Shown in pieces: positions 42,425 to 54,910 of a stretch of 64,000 nt of DNA. Each line of letters begins with the position of its first letter. Position 1 is the stretch's first letter. The notes beneath the pieces are model-generated. The model did no database searches and was not told the origin of the DNA. It worked only from the letters and a program-made list of their open reading frames with translations. Origin of the DNA: Limnephilus marmoratus (taxonomy: Eukaryota; Arthropoda; Insecta; Trichoptera; Limnephilidae); NCBI GenBank assembly GCA_917880885.1, contig OU862913.1, positions 28,219,286-28,283,285 of the forward strand, read 5' to 3'. Made by a program: the position numbers and the translations under genes.

Positions 42425-43068
42425 TACAGTAAGGTGGGTCATTTAAAAAAAGTTATTTTAAAACTCCAAGAGAGATAAAATGTGGGTTCAAAACGACGTA
42501 TTTAAAATTTTTCATATTTCTGACACGATCTTCTTCCTCCAGATTCACTTCAAAGTTTTGAAAATTTTCATTTTTAGGAGTTATTTCTAGTTTATATAAA
42601 AGTTACTATGAATCCTCCAAACCATATTTTTGTAATCTTCCATAGCAAATGTAGTATATTTTTACGAAATCATTAAAAAGTCCCAAGATTAAGTCTCCCA
42701 AAATAATGCCGAAATTTAAGAGTAAGAAGGATTTTGCTGGTATTTGAATAGACTGCCTTGAGATAATTTGATTTATAATCATATATATATTTTAATAAAT
42801 TAATCAAAATATTCCCTCTATTTCATGTTGTAATAAAAATTGTTCATTTTTAATGGTTAATCTAACATTTTTTTAAAGATTTAACAAGGGTGGATTTTTT
42901 CTTTTATGCGAAATTTTAAAGTCGATCCGGAGGAAGAAGATGGTATCTAAATATTATTAAAAAAAATTACGTGGATTTTATATCTCCATTTAACACCCTT
43001 TTATCACTATTAGACAAATCAAAACAAGATATATTTTTCCCCATACAGTCGTGATCCACCCTAGTGTA
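42425..43068. mobile_element. Mariner/Tc1-type foldback MITE
   Basis: Element 42427-43066 with TA on both sides. Ends are CAGTAAGGTGGGTCA and, inverted, CACTAGGGTGGATCA. The interior continues to be partly self-complementary (GATCTTCTTCCTCC against GGAGGAAGAAGAT). No ORF. Confidence 0.82.
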
Positions 43069-43553
43069 CAGCAGGGTTCGTATGGAAATATAGGTACCTA
43101 ATACTTGGCAGTAATGATTACGAACTATGCATCTATTTAGGAATTTGGAAACATAGAATAAAGGAACACACTAGAAGGGTCTTCCATACAAATTTAAATG
43201 GAAACAATATCGCCACTGACTTGCTACCTTTTCGTTTTAGGTCAATTAGGACGCGCTTTATCTCTTTTACGCTTTCCTGAATTTTATACTCATGGTGAAA
43301 CACAGTTAGAAAAACTCAAATATCCGATATGCAGATGACACTACCTTTATCGCTTCTGAAGAAGAAGAAATAAATCTTGATTTAATAGAGAAAGAATGGT
43401 GAAATATAGAAAGCCGTAATAAAGGTCAATTTTTTTATTTATTTATTTTATTATTAAGTTAATTGAAATATAATATTTCACTTTCTTAACCTAAGTATAG
43501 AGCATAGATAGTAAGTAGTACATATGTTAAGTAGTGACAGTAGTGTATAGAAG
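43069..43553. other. No intact gene; possible LINE scrap
   Basis: YPICR/DDTTFIAS-like readings at about 43320-43355 (ATATGCAGATGACACTACC) resemble an RT YADD box, but the fragment is too short to classify. Confidence 0.4.
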
Positions 43554-43948
43554 AGTACTAATCAAGGTCGGATCCAGGATTTTTTTCTGGGGGAGGCACA
43601 ATGGGCCGACGGGCAAAAAAATCAACAATTACTATTAGGATTTTTTTCTGGGGAGGGGCACAAGGGGCGTACACGCAAAAAATAAACAATTTCTGTTAGG
43701 ATTTTTTTCTGGGCGGGCACAAGGGGCGGACGGGCAAAAAATCAACAATTACTGTTTATTTCTACAAGTTCAAGTTGTATAGGAAGGTATATGAAAGTAT
43801 CAAACCTTATAAAAATTAAATGTTTAATAAAGACAGTTTTCTGTACTGTGATGGAATCTCCACAGTACACAAAAATACCGTCTGGGGGAGGGGGGCATGT
43901 GCCCACGTGCCCCCCCCCCCCCACCCTCAGTTCTGCCCTTAGTACTAA
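43554..43948. mobile_element. hAT-type MITE (hAT-3) with internal 60-bp triplication
   Basis: Element 43562-43940 flanked by the 8-bp duplication AGTACTAA. Three tandem units starting AGGATTTTTTTCTGG lie at about 43580-43755, followed by a G-run and a C-run (GGGGGAGGGGGGCATGTGCC / CCCCCCCCCC) around 43885-43925. Confidence 0.78.
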
Positions 43949-43959
43949 TAATAGTAATC

Positions 43960-44700
43960 TAGTAAGTCTTTGGAGGGGACCCACCACTTTCCCACGGCTG
44001 TGTGAGGAAACTGATTGTTTAACCTCCTTAGCCGCACACGTCAGGACTCTAATTTTTGTAAAAACGAAGCTACATTTATTTTTGAAACGAATCTAGACCC
44101 TCCAATGTCCCTGCATGCATGATTGTTAGTAAAAAGGTAAAATATATGCATACTTACATTTGCAGTAATTAACAAGATAAAAATAGTTCGCCTGTTGGTT
44201 CAGCATCTAGTTGAGTGAAATAATAAATAAAAAGAAAAATATTTACAGGTGTAAGTATGATTAAAACCAAAGAAAATATATAAAAAGAAAGATATTGGGG
44301 GCAGTTTGTCCCACTATCACGGGGCAGTCCCGGCGAGAATGAGCGGGCGAGCGGCCTGGCCGCAACGTGCCCAAACGCCCGCGTCCCTTAGCCAGTTTCC
44401 CAAAAGTACCCTTGAAGAAGTGTTTGTGGAGAGGGGGGGGAGATACCCCCAAAAGACCCTGGGGAATGAAGTGAGCCTCGGGTCACCGGAGGCAGGACGG
44501 AAGGGAACCGGGCTCGCGCAAACATTCCTCAAGCTCGCTCATGACGCCGGGGGAGGCACGGGCGTTAGTGGGACGGCCCTACCAGAATTCTGCCACCTGA
44601 CTGGATGCAGGGACCCGGTCTATCCGCCCCCATGGTGGGGAGTTGGACAATACAGTACAATGGAGTTCAGTACATCAACCTAGTCACAATTCAAGATGTT
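43960..44700 (-). repeat. R1-like LINE 3' UTR copy
   Basis: Minus-strand match to the 3' UTR downstream of the R1-like ORF at 53485-53874. It shares TGGCTAAGGGAC and the terminal block with AGATTCGTTCAAAA and ATGTAGCTTCGTTT-like sequence. GC-rich middle (44310-44650) without a supported ORF. Confidence 0.55.
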
Positions 44701-44989
44701 AGTAACATAATAAAACCAAATAAGACAGGTAAAAAGGCGTGATCAACAACAAATTGAAGCAACAAAATAGAGAAAAAAGAAAAAAAAAATAATGTGAAGA
44801 TTACGCAGCAGTAAAGAGCAAAAATAATAATAATGTATAACAGTAGTTATAAATAAAAACAGAATAATAAATACAGTGTAGTCATACCACCAAACAAGAA
44901 AAGTAAAAACAAGAGTAAAACAGAAATATAAAGCAATCGAGCATAGGCAATAATAAAATTGAGACGGAGGAGTAACCACGGAGAGACAA

Positions 44990-45925
44990 GAGCAATACGT
45001 TTGGCACCTGAAACAAAGATGATTTTAATCTAAGTCAGCAACTCTAAGCACAGGCCATCTCTCCACCCAAGACTTTACAAACTTTTACAAATCTAGTAAG
45101 TGATCAACAATGCCAAAACAAAACTATAGTGATGTTTAATACTTGAAGTCTCACTTGTCATTCCGAGTTCGAACCCACAATAGGCCACTTGCATGGATTT
45201 CATAACGACATGGAAAAAATCGTGTGGAAAGATTTGTTTACTAAGTTTACGAAAATGTTATTAAAAAATTTTTAGAAATGTACAGTTTTTTTTTAAAATA
45301 AATAAATCCATTATTTGGGCTCGTGACGTCACTACATGAAAATATCCCGTCTCCGATAATGTTCTATTAATTTTGTAAAATTCCACACAGATGTATTTTT
45401 TTTATATGGCTACACTTTGATTTCAGGCGAAATTTTTAATTTGACATTAAACATTCACTAGATTTATTGTTTGTTCTCTGCGAACTTATCATTTGGTTTG
45501 AATTGTTGACAGATGTTACGAAGAAAAACCGTACATGTTATGCCTTCTGTACCTGTTTTAGAAGAGTAATGATGGTGATTTTAACAAAATCAAATTTTAT
45601 TATATTCTTATTATTATTATAATCTACAAGTACAAGAATATTGCCTTGGATTTTTTTCATCTATAGTGGTTGAACATTATAATGATTAAAGATCAATAAA
45701 ATGGATCAAGGAAAAAAATATTTATGACTTGCAATATTTTTGATTTGCCTCGTTATTCTCCTGTGCCATTCGTGTGCAAAACTTTCTTTTTTTAAAATGA
45801 TTTTCGGCTATGTAATTATCGTTTGTTTGCATCCATAAAATTATGTCCCGTCTTTCTAATTATAAAACATGGTTTGATTTTTAGGATTGAAATTTTAAGA
45901 AAATCGCCAGGGTTTCAAAAATACG
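44990..45925. other. No gene seen
   Basis: AT-rich. No ORF or terminal repeats recognised. Confidence 0.5.
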
Positions 45926-45927
45926 AT

Positions 45928-45928
<1 letters not shown>

Positions 45929-45962
<34 letters not shown>
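45929..45962 (+). repeat. (AT)n microsatellite
   Basis: Uninterrupted AT dinucleotides. Confidence 0.95.
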
Positions 45963-45964
<2 letters not shown>

Positions 45965-46319
45965 GGAATGTCTTAGAATATTTCCTTAAACCGGAAAACA
46001 AACATGTGATGCAAGTGGCCTATTATCACCAATTCCTTATTCAAAATCTTATCTTTCCCATCAACATATACCTTCCCGGTCAATACCAAAAATGGTGGAA
46101 AGCGGAAAGCAGTTTGGTAGGTGAGATTTTAATTATAATAAAATAGATATTAGAACCGCAATAGTCCACGCATTGCCGCAACATTTGATCACTCGAGCCG
46201 GAGCATTTGACCCCGCCGCAACAAGTGATCAACAGGGCAAACACCTTTGTTAGAACAAATAATGCTCTCACATACTTAGAAGCGGTGAACGACATCATAT
46301 ACATAGGCACATCTATAAG

Positions 46320-46541
46320 TTTTTTTTTACATTAACTCCACACAGGAGGCTGTCATCTGGGATGCTGAGTGGAGGGTCTTTTTGAGGAGAAAAAGGAATG
46401 AATATTGGTCTTGAAGAGACCCACGTTGTAGGAAGGAGAAAACACAGAGGCCGGCAAATCGTTCCATAGCCGAGCTGTTGAACACAAGAATGAGTCGAAG
46501 AAGCGACCCGTTCTCATCTGACAAATGTCAACCATGTATAG
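46320..46541 (-). pseudogene. LINE-A 3' end
   Basis: The minus strand encodes ICQMRTGRFFDSFLCSTARL and NVGLFKTNIHSFFSS, then a hairpin tail with an internal deletion. The MITE beginning at 46542 abuts its 5' side. Confidence 0.82.
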
Positions 46542-47140
46542 TAGCGTGTGTCAATTATTTCAACTTTTGAATTCAGAAACGAAACGCCCGGGGTCTCAAA
46601 AGTTGCGTTTTGCAAAGAAAATGAGAACTGCATTTAATTTTTTTTTTTAAATGGTTATTAGCCCGCTAAAATGCATTGAAAATAAGAAAACAAATCTAAA
46701 ACCATTTTTTTTTAATTTTTAATAATTTTTTTTTTCAATAATCTAACCTTTTAACGTTTGTTTATTATGAAAAAAAAGTTCAACTTTAAGAATACAAGTA
46801 AGTCAACAAGAATTCTGATTTGAAGAAAAAGTGTTATTTTCCCCTTTTATTTTTTTAACCAACACGTCACATATGTTTAAAAAAATATATTTTTTGGTTC
46901 TTTAAAAATAAGTTGGTACAAAATATAAAATATGAACCCTCCATTTTATTTTTTTTCCAAATCACGAAATCTATTTTTTTTCGAAACTTCCGGCCATTTT
47001 AGCGGGCTAATAGTGAAAAATATTTTTTTTTTTACGTTTTCGAATAGCTACAGATCATACGAAACTTTTGAGACCCCGGGCGTTTAAATATAAGGCCATT
47101 TGTTTTCTCTCTATGGAGAGCGACACACGCTAATGTATAG
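46534..47140. mobile_element. Foldback MITE with 8-bp target duplication
   Basis: Element 46542-47132 between copies of ATGTATAG. Perfect ends TAGCGTGTGTC / GACACACGCTA, and inverted internal blocks GCCCGGGGTCTCAAAAGTT and ATTAGCCCGCTAAAATG with their complements. No ORF. The 8-bp duplication points to hAT or P-type mobilisation. Confidence 0.88.
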
Positions 47141-48428
47141 GTCTCGCAAGTTAAGTTGACTTCATCACAGTACTCACACAGATGCAAAACTTTTATACAG
47201 CGTGTTTCGTTTTACGCTTTAAAAAAAACAATTAGTAATTATTTCACAATTGAGAATTCGAATCCAAAGCGTGTTGAAGTCGGTCACATAAAACTAATGT
47301 TGTTGTTTTACAACATTTTTATTGAAATACTGAAGGATTAGGAAGAAAATAAAATTTATTAACTAAATGTGGTAATCTTCAGGATTGAATTCAAATAAAT
47401 AACGACAAGGTTAAAAAAATATTGTGTACATTAAAAAGATTAATTTATTATAATATACATACTTACATAATTTTTTATAAAGTAAATAATCCACAAGCCG
47501 CCACGTGCCGCTACACGTTTAATGGGCATAGATTTTGAAAAGCAAACTACTTTTAAACTTAATTACCAAAATAAACATCGGTTTCGGTCGGGATAGATGG
47601 AAAAACATACCTACATTAAAATTCGTTTTTCATTCAAAGTTAAAAAATTCCCATATAAAACATCTCCATTGCCGCCATTTTTTTTGTACGGATTTGACAT
47701 TTGTAAAGTTTTATTTCAAACTCAATACGTATGAATTATGGGGAGTACGTATATTATCGGACAACGTATGGTATCGTACAAGTGTTATTTCTCTTACTGG
47801 CGTATAGATAGGGCGATGCAAGTTAGTTTATAATATTGCCGCACTAATTCTGGATGCCCGGTGTTTGCATGACTCCGGTTGTGTCGTTTTGTGGCCAAAA
47901 AACGAACTTTGACCACCGCATATTGTGTCCGCAGCTTTATTCGAAGACAAATAAAAGGTACTTTATTAATTTAATTACATTTTTTACATATAAGACGGTA
48001 CACTACATTTCAGTGGCAATCAAATGACGATCTTATGTTTTAAAATTTGTATCCCATACCAGGTAGGCGGTTATTTCGTTAACTCCACGTCATTTGGTTA
48101 ATATCGGACATGGCTGTTACGAATGATATCGGACACACGAATAAATGCTTTTTTTTTTACATTAACTCCACACAGGAGGCCCTGAGGAAAATAATTTCCC
48201 TCAGGGCCTATGTCATCTGGGATGCTGTGTGGATTAAATTAAATTATTATTAAATTAAATTTAAATTAATAGGTATACCTACACCAAATGAAGTGTATCG
48301 TATTTTTATACACCTCATCATAAAAATATATTGTGTTACGAAAGCAATATACAAAGGGTTTGCTATTGTTGATTTAATAACATTATTTTCAAAAAGTCAA
48401 TATGTTTTTCATCCATTTTTCCAGATAA

Positions 48429-48590
48429 TGTCGAGGTTCAAAAAAAAGTGAGAGCAGGGGCTCGGGGTGAATGGAAAGATTGCAATATGAAAACAGCAGT
48501 GGAATACGTTTGTGACAATTTGAGAAGCTGTCTTATATTGTGATGTCTCTAAAAGTACACTTAGTGACAGGTTGTTAAATTGAAGAAAGT
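48429..48590 (+). pseudogene. pogo-like transposase N-terminal HTH
   Basis: MSRFKKK, then (after a shift in the A-run) RGEWKDCNMKTAVEYV and later CDVSKSTLSDRLLN, the pattern of the pogo psq-type DNA-binding domain. Confidence 0.6.
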
Positions 48591-48873
48591 ATTTAGGATA
48601 TTGAGGAAATTAGGTTCACTTCTAAAAAGTTCAAAAATTGTAAAGAATGAAGCCAAAACACAAGTACCGGGTCTACCAATAAAAATAAAACAAGAAAAAC
48701 TACCAGGATACAGTATATGCTAAAAATATTTTTAAATGAGTAAATCAAAGAAGAATCCGTCCAAATACAAACAAAAATGTTAACATCATCAATTATGAGA
48801 AAGCGGATAAACTAAAACTACATAAGGATTATAACAAAGATGAAGTTTGAATTTTATCTGTAGAGAAAGCTTC

Positions 48874-48978
48874 GAAGAAGACTGGATTCAATGTCAAGGT
48901 TGTCACGGATGGACTCATGAAAATTGTACCGGTCTTGAATCTTGCCAGCATTTTTACAAATGTGAATTGTGCCAGAAA
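48874..48978 (+). pseudogene. PHD-like zinc finger of pogo-type transposase
   Basis: EDWIQCQGCHGWTHENCTGL followed by FYKCELCQ: C-x2-C...H-x3-C...C-x2-C. Many pogo-like transposases end this way (WIQC..C..WAHE.C). The reading then runs into unrelated sequence. Confidence 0.68.
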
Positions 48979-49509
48979 TATATTTTTATTTTCAGTGTTA
49001 CGTGTTATGTAAAGTTTGAACACGGTTTTACCACTTTTTCAAATCTTTTTTTTTATAAAAAAAACATGAATATTTTTTGTCCACTTTTGTGTCCGATACC
49101 ACCTTTGATGTCCGATATTAGACAATTATTTCAAATAATTTGTTGCCCTTTTTCTTGTATTTCTCTTGCTTGTATTTTTTTAAATAAAGTTAGTGTCTTG
49201 ATATATGTGAAATCTTTTAAATTTATTCATTAGTAACCGCTTTATTATGAAACAAAAGAAATTACGGTGTTAAACCAAAGAGCTAATTTGTCCGATACCA
49301 CCCGTCGAATTCCGGTAATAAACGAAAATTTCGTAATTTTAAAATCTAAATTTTGGGAAACTGTGATGGTTATTGATTTTTAAAATTAGCGTAGCATGTA
49401 GATCTGTCTTTTCCACTTATGATAATTCATAAATAGTTTATATTGAAGCAATAACAAGAAAATACAATTGATCAACACTATGCGTCCGATAATATCCGTA
49501 CTCCCCCTA

Positions 49510-50260
49510 CTTAGTTTATCTAAACTAAGAACCTAATGTTGAAATGAATCTGTGCTTAAAACTTTGGCTGCTTATGGATTATTTAATTTTAACAGTAATT
49601 ATTTATTTATGTAACAGTCATCATCAGCAACTACCTATACGTATATTATCTAAAATATAACAGATTAGGTGCTAACACAAAGGTACAAAAGATTAACTGT
49701 TGAATACTAGTCTGTGATACTCCGCTTGCCTTAGACGTCAAATCGTACAAATCATTTATGCTTAAAAGTTGACCACCGTTTTTTATATTATGAATAAAAT
49801 ATTTAAACACGCGGAATAAAATTTTACGAGTTTGTCCATTCAGTGATTTGCGAAGCCCCGTTTCGTAACAGGACTAATAACCTAATAGCCTCGAATTAAA
49901 AACAATGAAAACTATTTATTGTTTCAAATTTAAAAATTTGTAATTATTTCACTTAATAATAATAATAATCTTTATTCCAGGCTGTGGGGAGGATAGTGCA
50001 ATCCCACACGTCCCATATAGTTATTCATATTTATATATTTACACAGTAAAGAAATAAGAACATAAATAAAATAAAATAAAATACTAATAAAAATTAATAA
50101 TAACAATATTAATAAAATAAATAATCAATTATTATGCAGGGCGTGATCTTGAGTGCGCTCGGGCCCATCGCTCACTCAGGAGTGGAGCTTGGTGCTGGAA
50201 GGCTGCGGTCACCAACATGTTGTCGGAAGCCAGGTGCACGTATGTTTAAATCAAATTACG
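49510..50260. other. No gene; possible LINE tail
   Basis: AATAATAATAATAATCTTTATTCCAGG at about 49960 looks like the minus-strand tail of a LINE whose coding part is not recognisable. Confidence 0.35.
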
Positions 50261-50464
50261 AACTGAATGAATAGGACACCTGTAACTGCAGTCTTAAGCG
50301 GTGTAATAAAAACTTGCCTCTCTTCTAACTAGTTGCAATAACCGGGCGGAAGCAAGACAGAGAGCCTTATCGGTTTAGTGGGCGTCGCTTCACGTTCACA
50401 CAGATAGACCAATACATCAATTCTAAGCATTTTTATTGCTTCCAACTTAAGTTGATTCACCTAT

Positions 50465-50935
50465 ACATATGTTTGGCACGCGTTTGGCGTCTTTCCCGAC
50501 GTAGAATAAAGATGGCATTCCCACCCGACTCCTGTGCTCTAAAGATTGCAATCTATCTGTTAAGATGGGAGAATCTATCAAACGGACCCCCATTTCTGCA
50601 CAGAATCGAGGGTATTTTTCAGATATTTAGGAGCTCCAGACCAGAGGTGACTGCCAAATTCAACCGTGGGGCGCACTTGTGATTTGTACAGGGTTAGCAG
50701 TTGTGTACTATTAAAGTATCTGCGGGCCCTGTACAGTTCGCTCAGTTTTTCAGAGGCTAACTTTACTCTGGCTTCGATGGAGCCCCCATACCTGAGCTGG
50801 TCACTTAGAGTTACACCAAGCATATCAATGAAGGGCCTGTTCGGAAGATTGTTTCCGTTGATGGAGACTAGGTTTTTATTTCGATCCCTTTTAGACGTAA
50901 TCAGATATGATTGTATTTTTGAAACATTAAATTAA
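50465..50935 (-). pseudogene. LINE-A fragment extending further 5'
   Basis: The minus strand reads LSDQLRYGGSIEARVKL, YRARRYFNSTQLLTLYKSQ and PTVEFGSHLWSGAPKYL, and upstream RNKNLVSINGNN and RPFIDM, the segment before the thumb. It is internally deleted after SVQK and lacks the hairpin tail. Confidence 0.82.
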
Positions 50936-51189
50936 ACGAGATTATTTTTACCCAAAGAGAAAACACTCTCGAGGTAACTGTTCATTCTTTGCTTCAAAGC
51001 CCTCCGAGACGTTGGAATTTTTGAGTCCTTTGGGGGCTTGTCAAATAAAAAGCTAACATGGACTGTACTGTACTGAAAATGAGAATTTACATGTAAAAAA
51101 GATGACATGAGTAAAACGCAAAACATATGATGAGACTTGTCCGAGCGTTGTTTATTTTTCATTCTTCTACATCGTGTGAAAATATGGAT

Positions 51190-51350
51190 GCTTAGAGTCA
51201 TTGGAGTTTATCCACCACTTGCCCGCCCTGGTATTCTGACCCTGGCAAGGACTCTAATTTTTTTTAAATGAACAAATCTACATTTAATTTTGAACGAATC
51301 TAGACCTCTAGTGTCCCTGCACACGTTGTTAGTAAGCAGTATGCAAGTGC
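51190..51350 (-). repeat. R1-like LINE 3' terminal fragment
   Basis: Minus-strand match to 54740-54905 (GCACTTGCATACTGCTTACT, TAGATTCGTTCAAAA and the final CCAGGGCGGG). Confidence 0.6.
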
Positions 51351-51699
51351 TTAGCGGTAAATCAAGATACATTTAGTGTTAGTATGGCTATAGACAAGAC
51401 AATGGGACAGGTTGGTGATAGTCCACGATGAGGCAAGCGCTAGGTGATCGTATCCAACGTATCCTGCAAGCACCTGTAGGGAGGAAGTCACAGTACATAA
51501 ATAATAATGGTATAACGCTTTGAACCAGCGAAAGAGAGCGGATCTCTGTTTCAGATGTCCTCGAAATCTGGTGCCGGAAAAAAATGCTCAGGATTCCACG
51601 GACAGCCAGACGCAACAAATGTACCCATTCTGGAAGAGCTTGGTATCCACATTAGTCTTTCAACTATCTGTCTATAACGTGTTTTAATATACTTTGGAC

Positions 51700-51900
51700 A
51701 CTTTGTTCACTAAACGGAGGACTCCAACGAGGAGAAACTTTTGGTCATTGGCAAAGTGTTTGGCAAAAGAAGCAGAGAAAGGTCACCAATTCGCTGAGTA
51801 ACCAAGCACCACAGGCGTCCGGTATGTCAGTGCTTGGCTCTACACGGAGCGCAGAATTGCGAGGAGTGGAAGAATCTTGTCCACTATGGGAATTGAAGTA
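51700..51900 (+). pseudogene. LINE ORF2 C-terminal scrap
   Basis: IGKVFGKRSRERSPIR, then AQNCEEWKNLVHYG, resembles the end of RTE/R-type LINE ORF2 proteins (GKRSRGRP..RW, ...REEWR.LV). A stop lies between the two. Confidence 0.55.
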
Positions 51901-51915
51901 GGGTCATAATAGAGA

Positions 51916-52615
51916 ACTTCAGTCCAATTTTTAATTTTTTTTAATGAAATTACCTTCTAACTTAAATAACTGCACTTTTATCTTTATTTTTCAAGACCGC
52001 TGAAAACCACTGTATGTATGGTGAATCGTGTGACGTCATCACTCCTGAAAAATTACTATAGAATCGGGAATGAGCTGATCAACTATCGCCATTTTGAATT
52101 CCGTTGTTCGAAGTATTCTCCCTAGGAGAAGCATTACTATTTTTTTTTGTGCAGTGGTTTTTGAATATTTTCCATAATAGAGATAAACTAATAAGAGATA
52201 CCTTTCTTTTTGAAACATTATTTAGGCCTAAATAATGTTTAAATAAACACAACTACTAAATCTCTATAAATAGTATGTAAATAAACGCATAAATTCATAT
52301 GATGACTTGTGTCATATCATACATTCCCATGCAATGAATTTACGATGACGTCACGACACGTCGAATAGTGACGTTTTCACTAAAATTCCAATAATGCCAA
52401 CTTGACGGCGTATTTTTACGACCCGATTAGAAAAGGACTTTTATAATTTTTTAAAAACTCTGCGTTTGATATTATTAAATAGAACTTATATATTCAGAAT
52501 CAGCGTTTATTGGCATTGGTCTGTATGAACATATTTTTTTAAATCCATGATATTTTTCACTGGAGTTCCTCATTATCAATGTCAATTATTTATTTTAATT
52601 TTGGAGGCAGGAACT
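51916..52615. other. No gene seen
   Basis: AT-rich, with several GTGACGTCA-like motifs (52031, 52342, 52368). No ORF or terminal repeat resolved. Confidence 0.45.
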
Positions 52616-52619
52616 ATTT

Positions 52620-52790
52620 ATTGGACCAACACACCTGCCATTGCTCACCCCAAGTGGTTCGTTACGTTTGGTGACTTAGCCGGGGTGCCCGGGTTCAGAT
52701 TGGGTGAGATTTGTCTTGGTCTTGGTGGCCAACGCGTGGCGGGCCGGATCAGCCAACGGAAACATTTCCTTGTACCGCGGTGGGAAGGAT
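52620..52790 (+). repeat. Arm-B fragment
   Basis: Matches 7310-7440 (GGTTCGTTACG, GGTGACTTAGC, GGGGTGCCCGGGTTCA, GTCTTGGTCTTGGTGGC). Confidence 0.7.
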
Positions 52791-52796
52791 GAATTC

Positions 52797-53290
52797 TTAT
52801 TTTTTTACATGAACTCCATAAGGAGGCCCTGAGGAAAATAATTTCCCTCAGGGCCTATGTCATCTCTTTGGGGATGTTGTGTGGAGGGTTTTAAGGAAAG
52901 GAAGGAGAGGAGAGTTCTGGGAAGGAAAAGGGTTTAAGGAATGAGTAGGAATCTGAGGTTCAGTGTGTATTCAGTGGTCATCCGCCTTCAAGACCTATAC
53001 AAACCTCACCCCATGAACCCGGGCACCCCTGCTAAATCACCAAACGCAGCTACTATTTGGGGTGACAATAAAGGTTCCCGGGGCAGCGGTACCCATTCCC
53101 GCCTCCCCATACATCCGTCACTCATGGACATATTGATCCCCAGATTCCTACCCACCTCACATACTTTTTTCGTTGCCAGAACTTCCTCTTCTTCCTTTCC
53201 CCAAAAATACCATCCACACAGCAACCCCAAAGATGACGTAGGATCTGAGAGGAATTATTTTCCTCAGGGACTCCTGTGTTGAGCTTATGT
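52797..53290. mobile_element. Short palindromic element with hairpin tail at both ends
   Basis: Left end TTTTTTACATGAACTCC with nested hairpin; right end mirrors it (CTCCTGTGTTGAGCTTATGTCAAAAA). The inner arms are shortened relative to 6779-7725, but the order of blocks is the same. Confidence 0.75.
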
Positions 53291-53484
53291 CAAAAATATC
53301 GAGTGCAGTTCACACGCGGTAGAAGTGAAACTTCACCCACACAATCTCAACCAATGAGCCTTGAAAAATGAGCTCATAATCAAAGCGGCCAATGAGCGCA
53401 GCTTGGCGCTTCGTAAGGTACTGTAGGTAGGTAAGATTTCATTTTATCTCATTCTCTCTCTGGCTAAATCCTATAGATGTAAGG

Positions 53485-54910
53485 GTGGGATGGGATAGAT
53501 CTAATATGGGAAGATGGACCTTCTCCTTCTTTCCATCAGTTAAAATTAGAATGGAAGGGGCATATCTTTTAATGGACCACCATATCACCCAATTGCTTTC
53601 TGGGCATGGGGATTTTAGAGGTAGACTTCACAGACTGGCTCTATCATCCCATCCCAATAGCGCTTGTGGTGATACCGACCAAACAGCCGAGCACATTTTG
53701 TGGCACTGTGAGATTTTGACGGATGCTCGAGACGAAATGATTGATGGTTTACAAGTTATTACGAGACCTGCTTGGAATACAGATCTCGTCTCGAATAAGG
53801 TGAACTTTGAGTGCCTGAGGAAATTCACGAAAGTTTGGGTTGAGAGATGGCCTGTTCTTAGAGTCGCTGAGTAGCTGTAAAACAACTTAGGTACTAGGTG
53901 TATTTTGCTTCTGAATTCAAGGACACTCTTCATGATTCATTTACATTTACCGCTTGGATTTAATTGTTATGATTTATGTGTTTTGTGTTTCTGTAATATG
54001 TTATTTCTTTTATTTTATGAACATTTATTTTATTATATTATATTAAGATTTATGTGTTATATTTTACATTTGCGTTATTATATTATCTTGTTCACTATGT
54101 TTTAAAAAATGTATATAATTGCCTTGCGATTTGTTTTGTTAATAATGACTATACTACCTGTTAATTTATGCCATGTTCCTTGTTTTGTTTTGTTTGTCTT
54201 TAACTGTTTCAATGTTTTACTGGATGAACTGAACTCAATTTTTTTTCCCTATCCCATACGGGGGTGTGCTGCACCTCGTCCCTGCTTCATCTTTAGTTAC
54301 ATTACTAATTTTGCAGATCCTTCTCAAATCATCTGCGCCTCCCCCAATGACATGTGCAGGCTTGAGGCTTGATCAGACGACCTTGACTATCCTTTGTCCT
54401 GCCTCTGACTACCCAACGCTGACTTTTCTTTTAGTCTTCGGGTATTTTACCCCAAATATTCAGTTAACATTCTTTGAGGCTTCACTGAGTGGTTGGCTAA
54501 GGGACACGGAAGCTAAGTGTAGTTTATGATCAGACCGAAAGCCATTCACATTTTTTGTTGGTACTTGCCAATTGATTTAAGATTTATTGTATTACTTATG
54601 TTCTCTATTTTATGCAGGTGCTTGCGGGTTTTTACAGATGCAATGCCGCCTCATGGAGCCTCATGAATGAGTTTTTCTTTTGCCCTGTTTAATTTATCTT
54701 TGTCTTACTAACCTATTTTTTGCATTTTGTTTTTCCTGTTAAGCACTTGCATACTGCTTACTAACAACGTATGCATGTACACTGGAGGTGTAGATTCGTT
54801 CAAAATAAATAAATGTAACTTCGTTTAACAAAAAAAATTAGAATCTTGCGAGAGCCTTGAAGGAGTAACCATCAGTTACTTATACCAGGGCGGGTAAGAG
54901 GTGGACTACC
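53485..54910 (+). mobile_element. R1-like LINE 3' end (ORF2 C-terminus and 3' UTR)
   Basis: An open frame to the TAG at 53872 reads HHITQLLSGHGDFRGRLHRL, then CGDTDQTAEHILWHCEILTD, the C-terminal zinc-finger-type region of R1/LOA-like non-LTR elements (TGHG.F..YL, C..C....T..H.L..C). About 1 kb of 3' UTR follows, recognisable because it recurs at 43960-44700, 51190-51350 and 56395-56960. It is 5'-truncated. Confidence 0.78.

Larger units (their letters stand above)
47737..49509 (+). mobile_element. pogo-like DNA transposon, core deleted
   Basis: Element 47739-49507 with TA on both sides. Ends are GGGGAGTACGTATATTATCG and, inverted, GGGGAGTACGGATATTATCG. It contains a helix-turn-helix piece and a C-terminal PHD-like finger of a pogo/Tigger-type transposase. 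The DDE core between them is missing. A LINE-A hairpin tail sits inside (48150-48235). CGGTGG / TCCGATACCACC-like subterminal motifs recur. Confidence 0.8.

Noticed and set aside
44306..44683. GC-rich 125-codon ORF
   Set aside because: Lies in a dispersed R1-like 3' UTR copy; the similar copies do not keep this frame.
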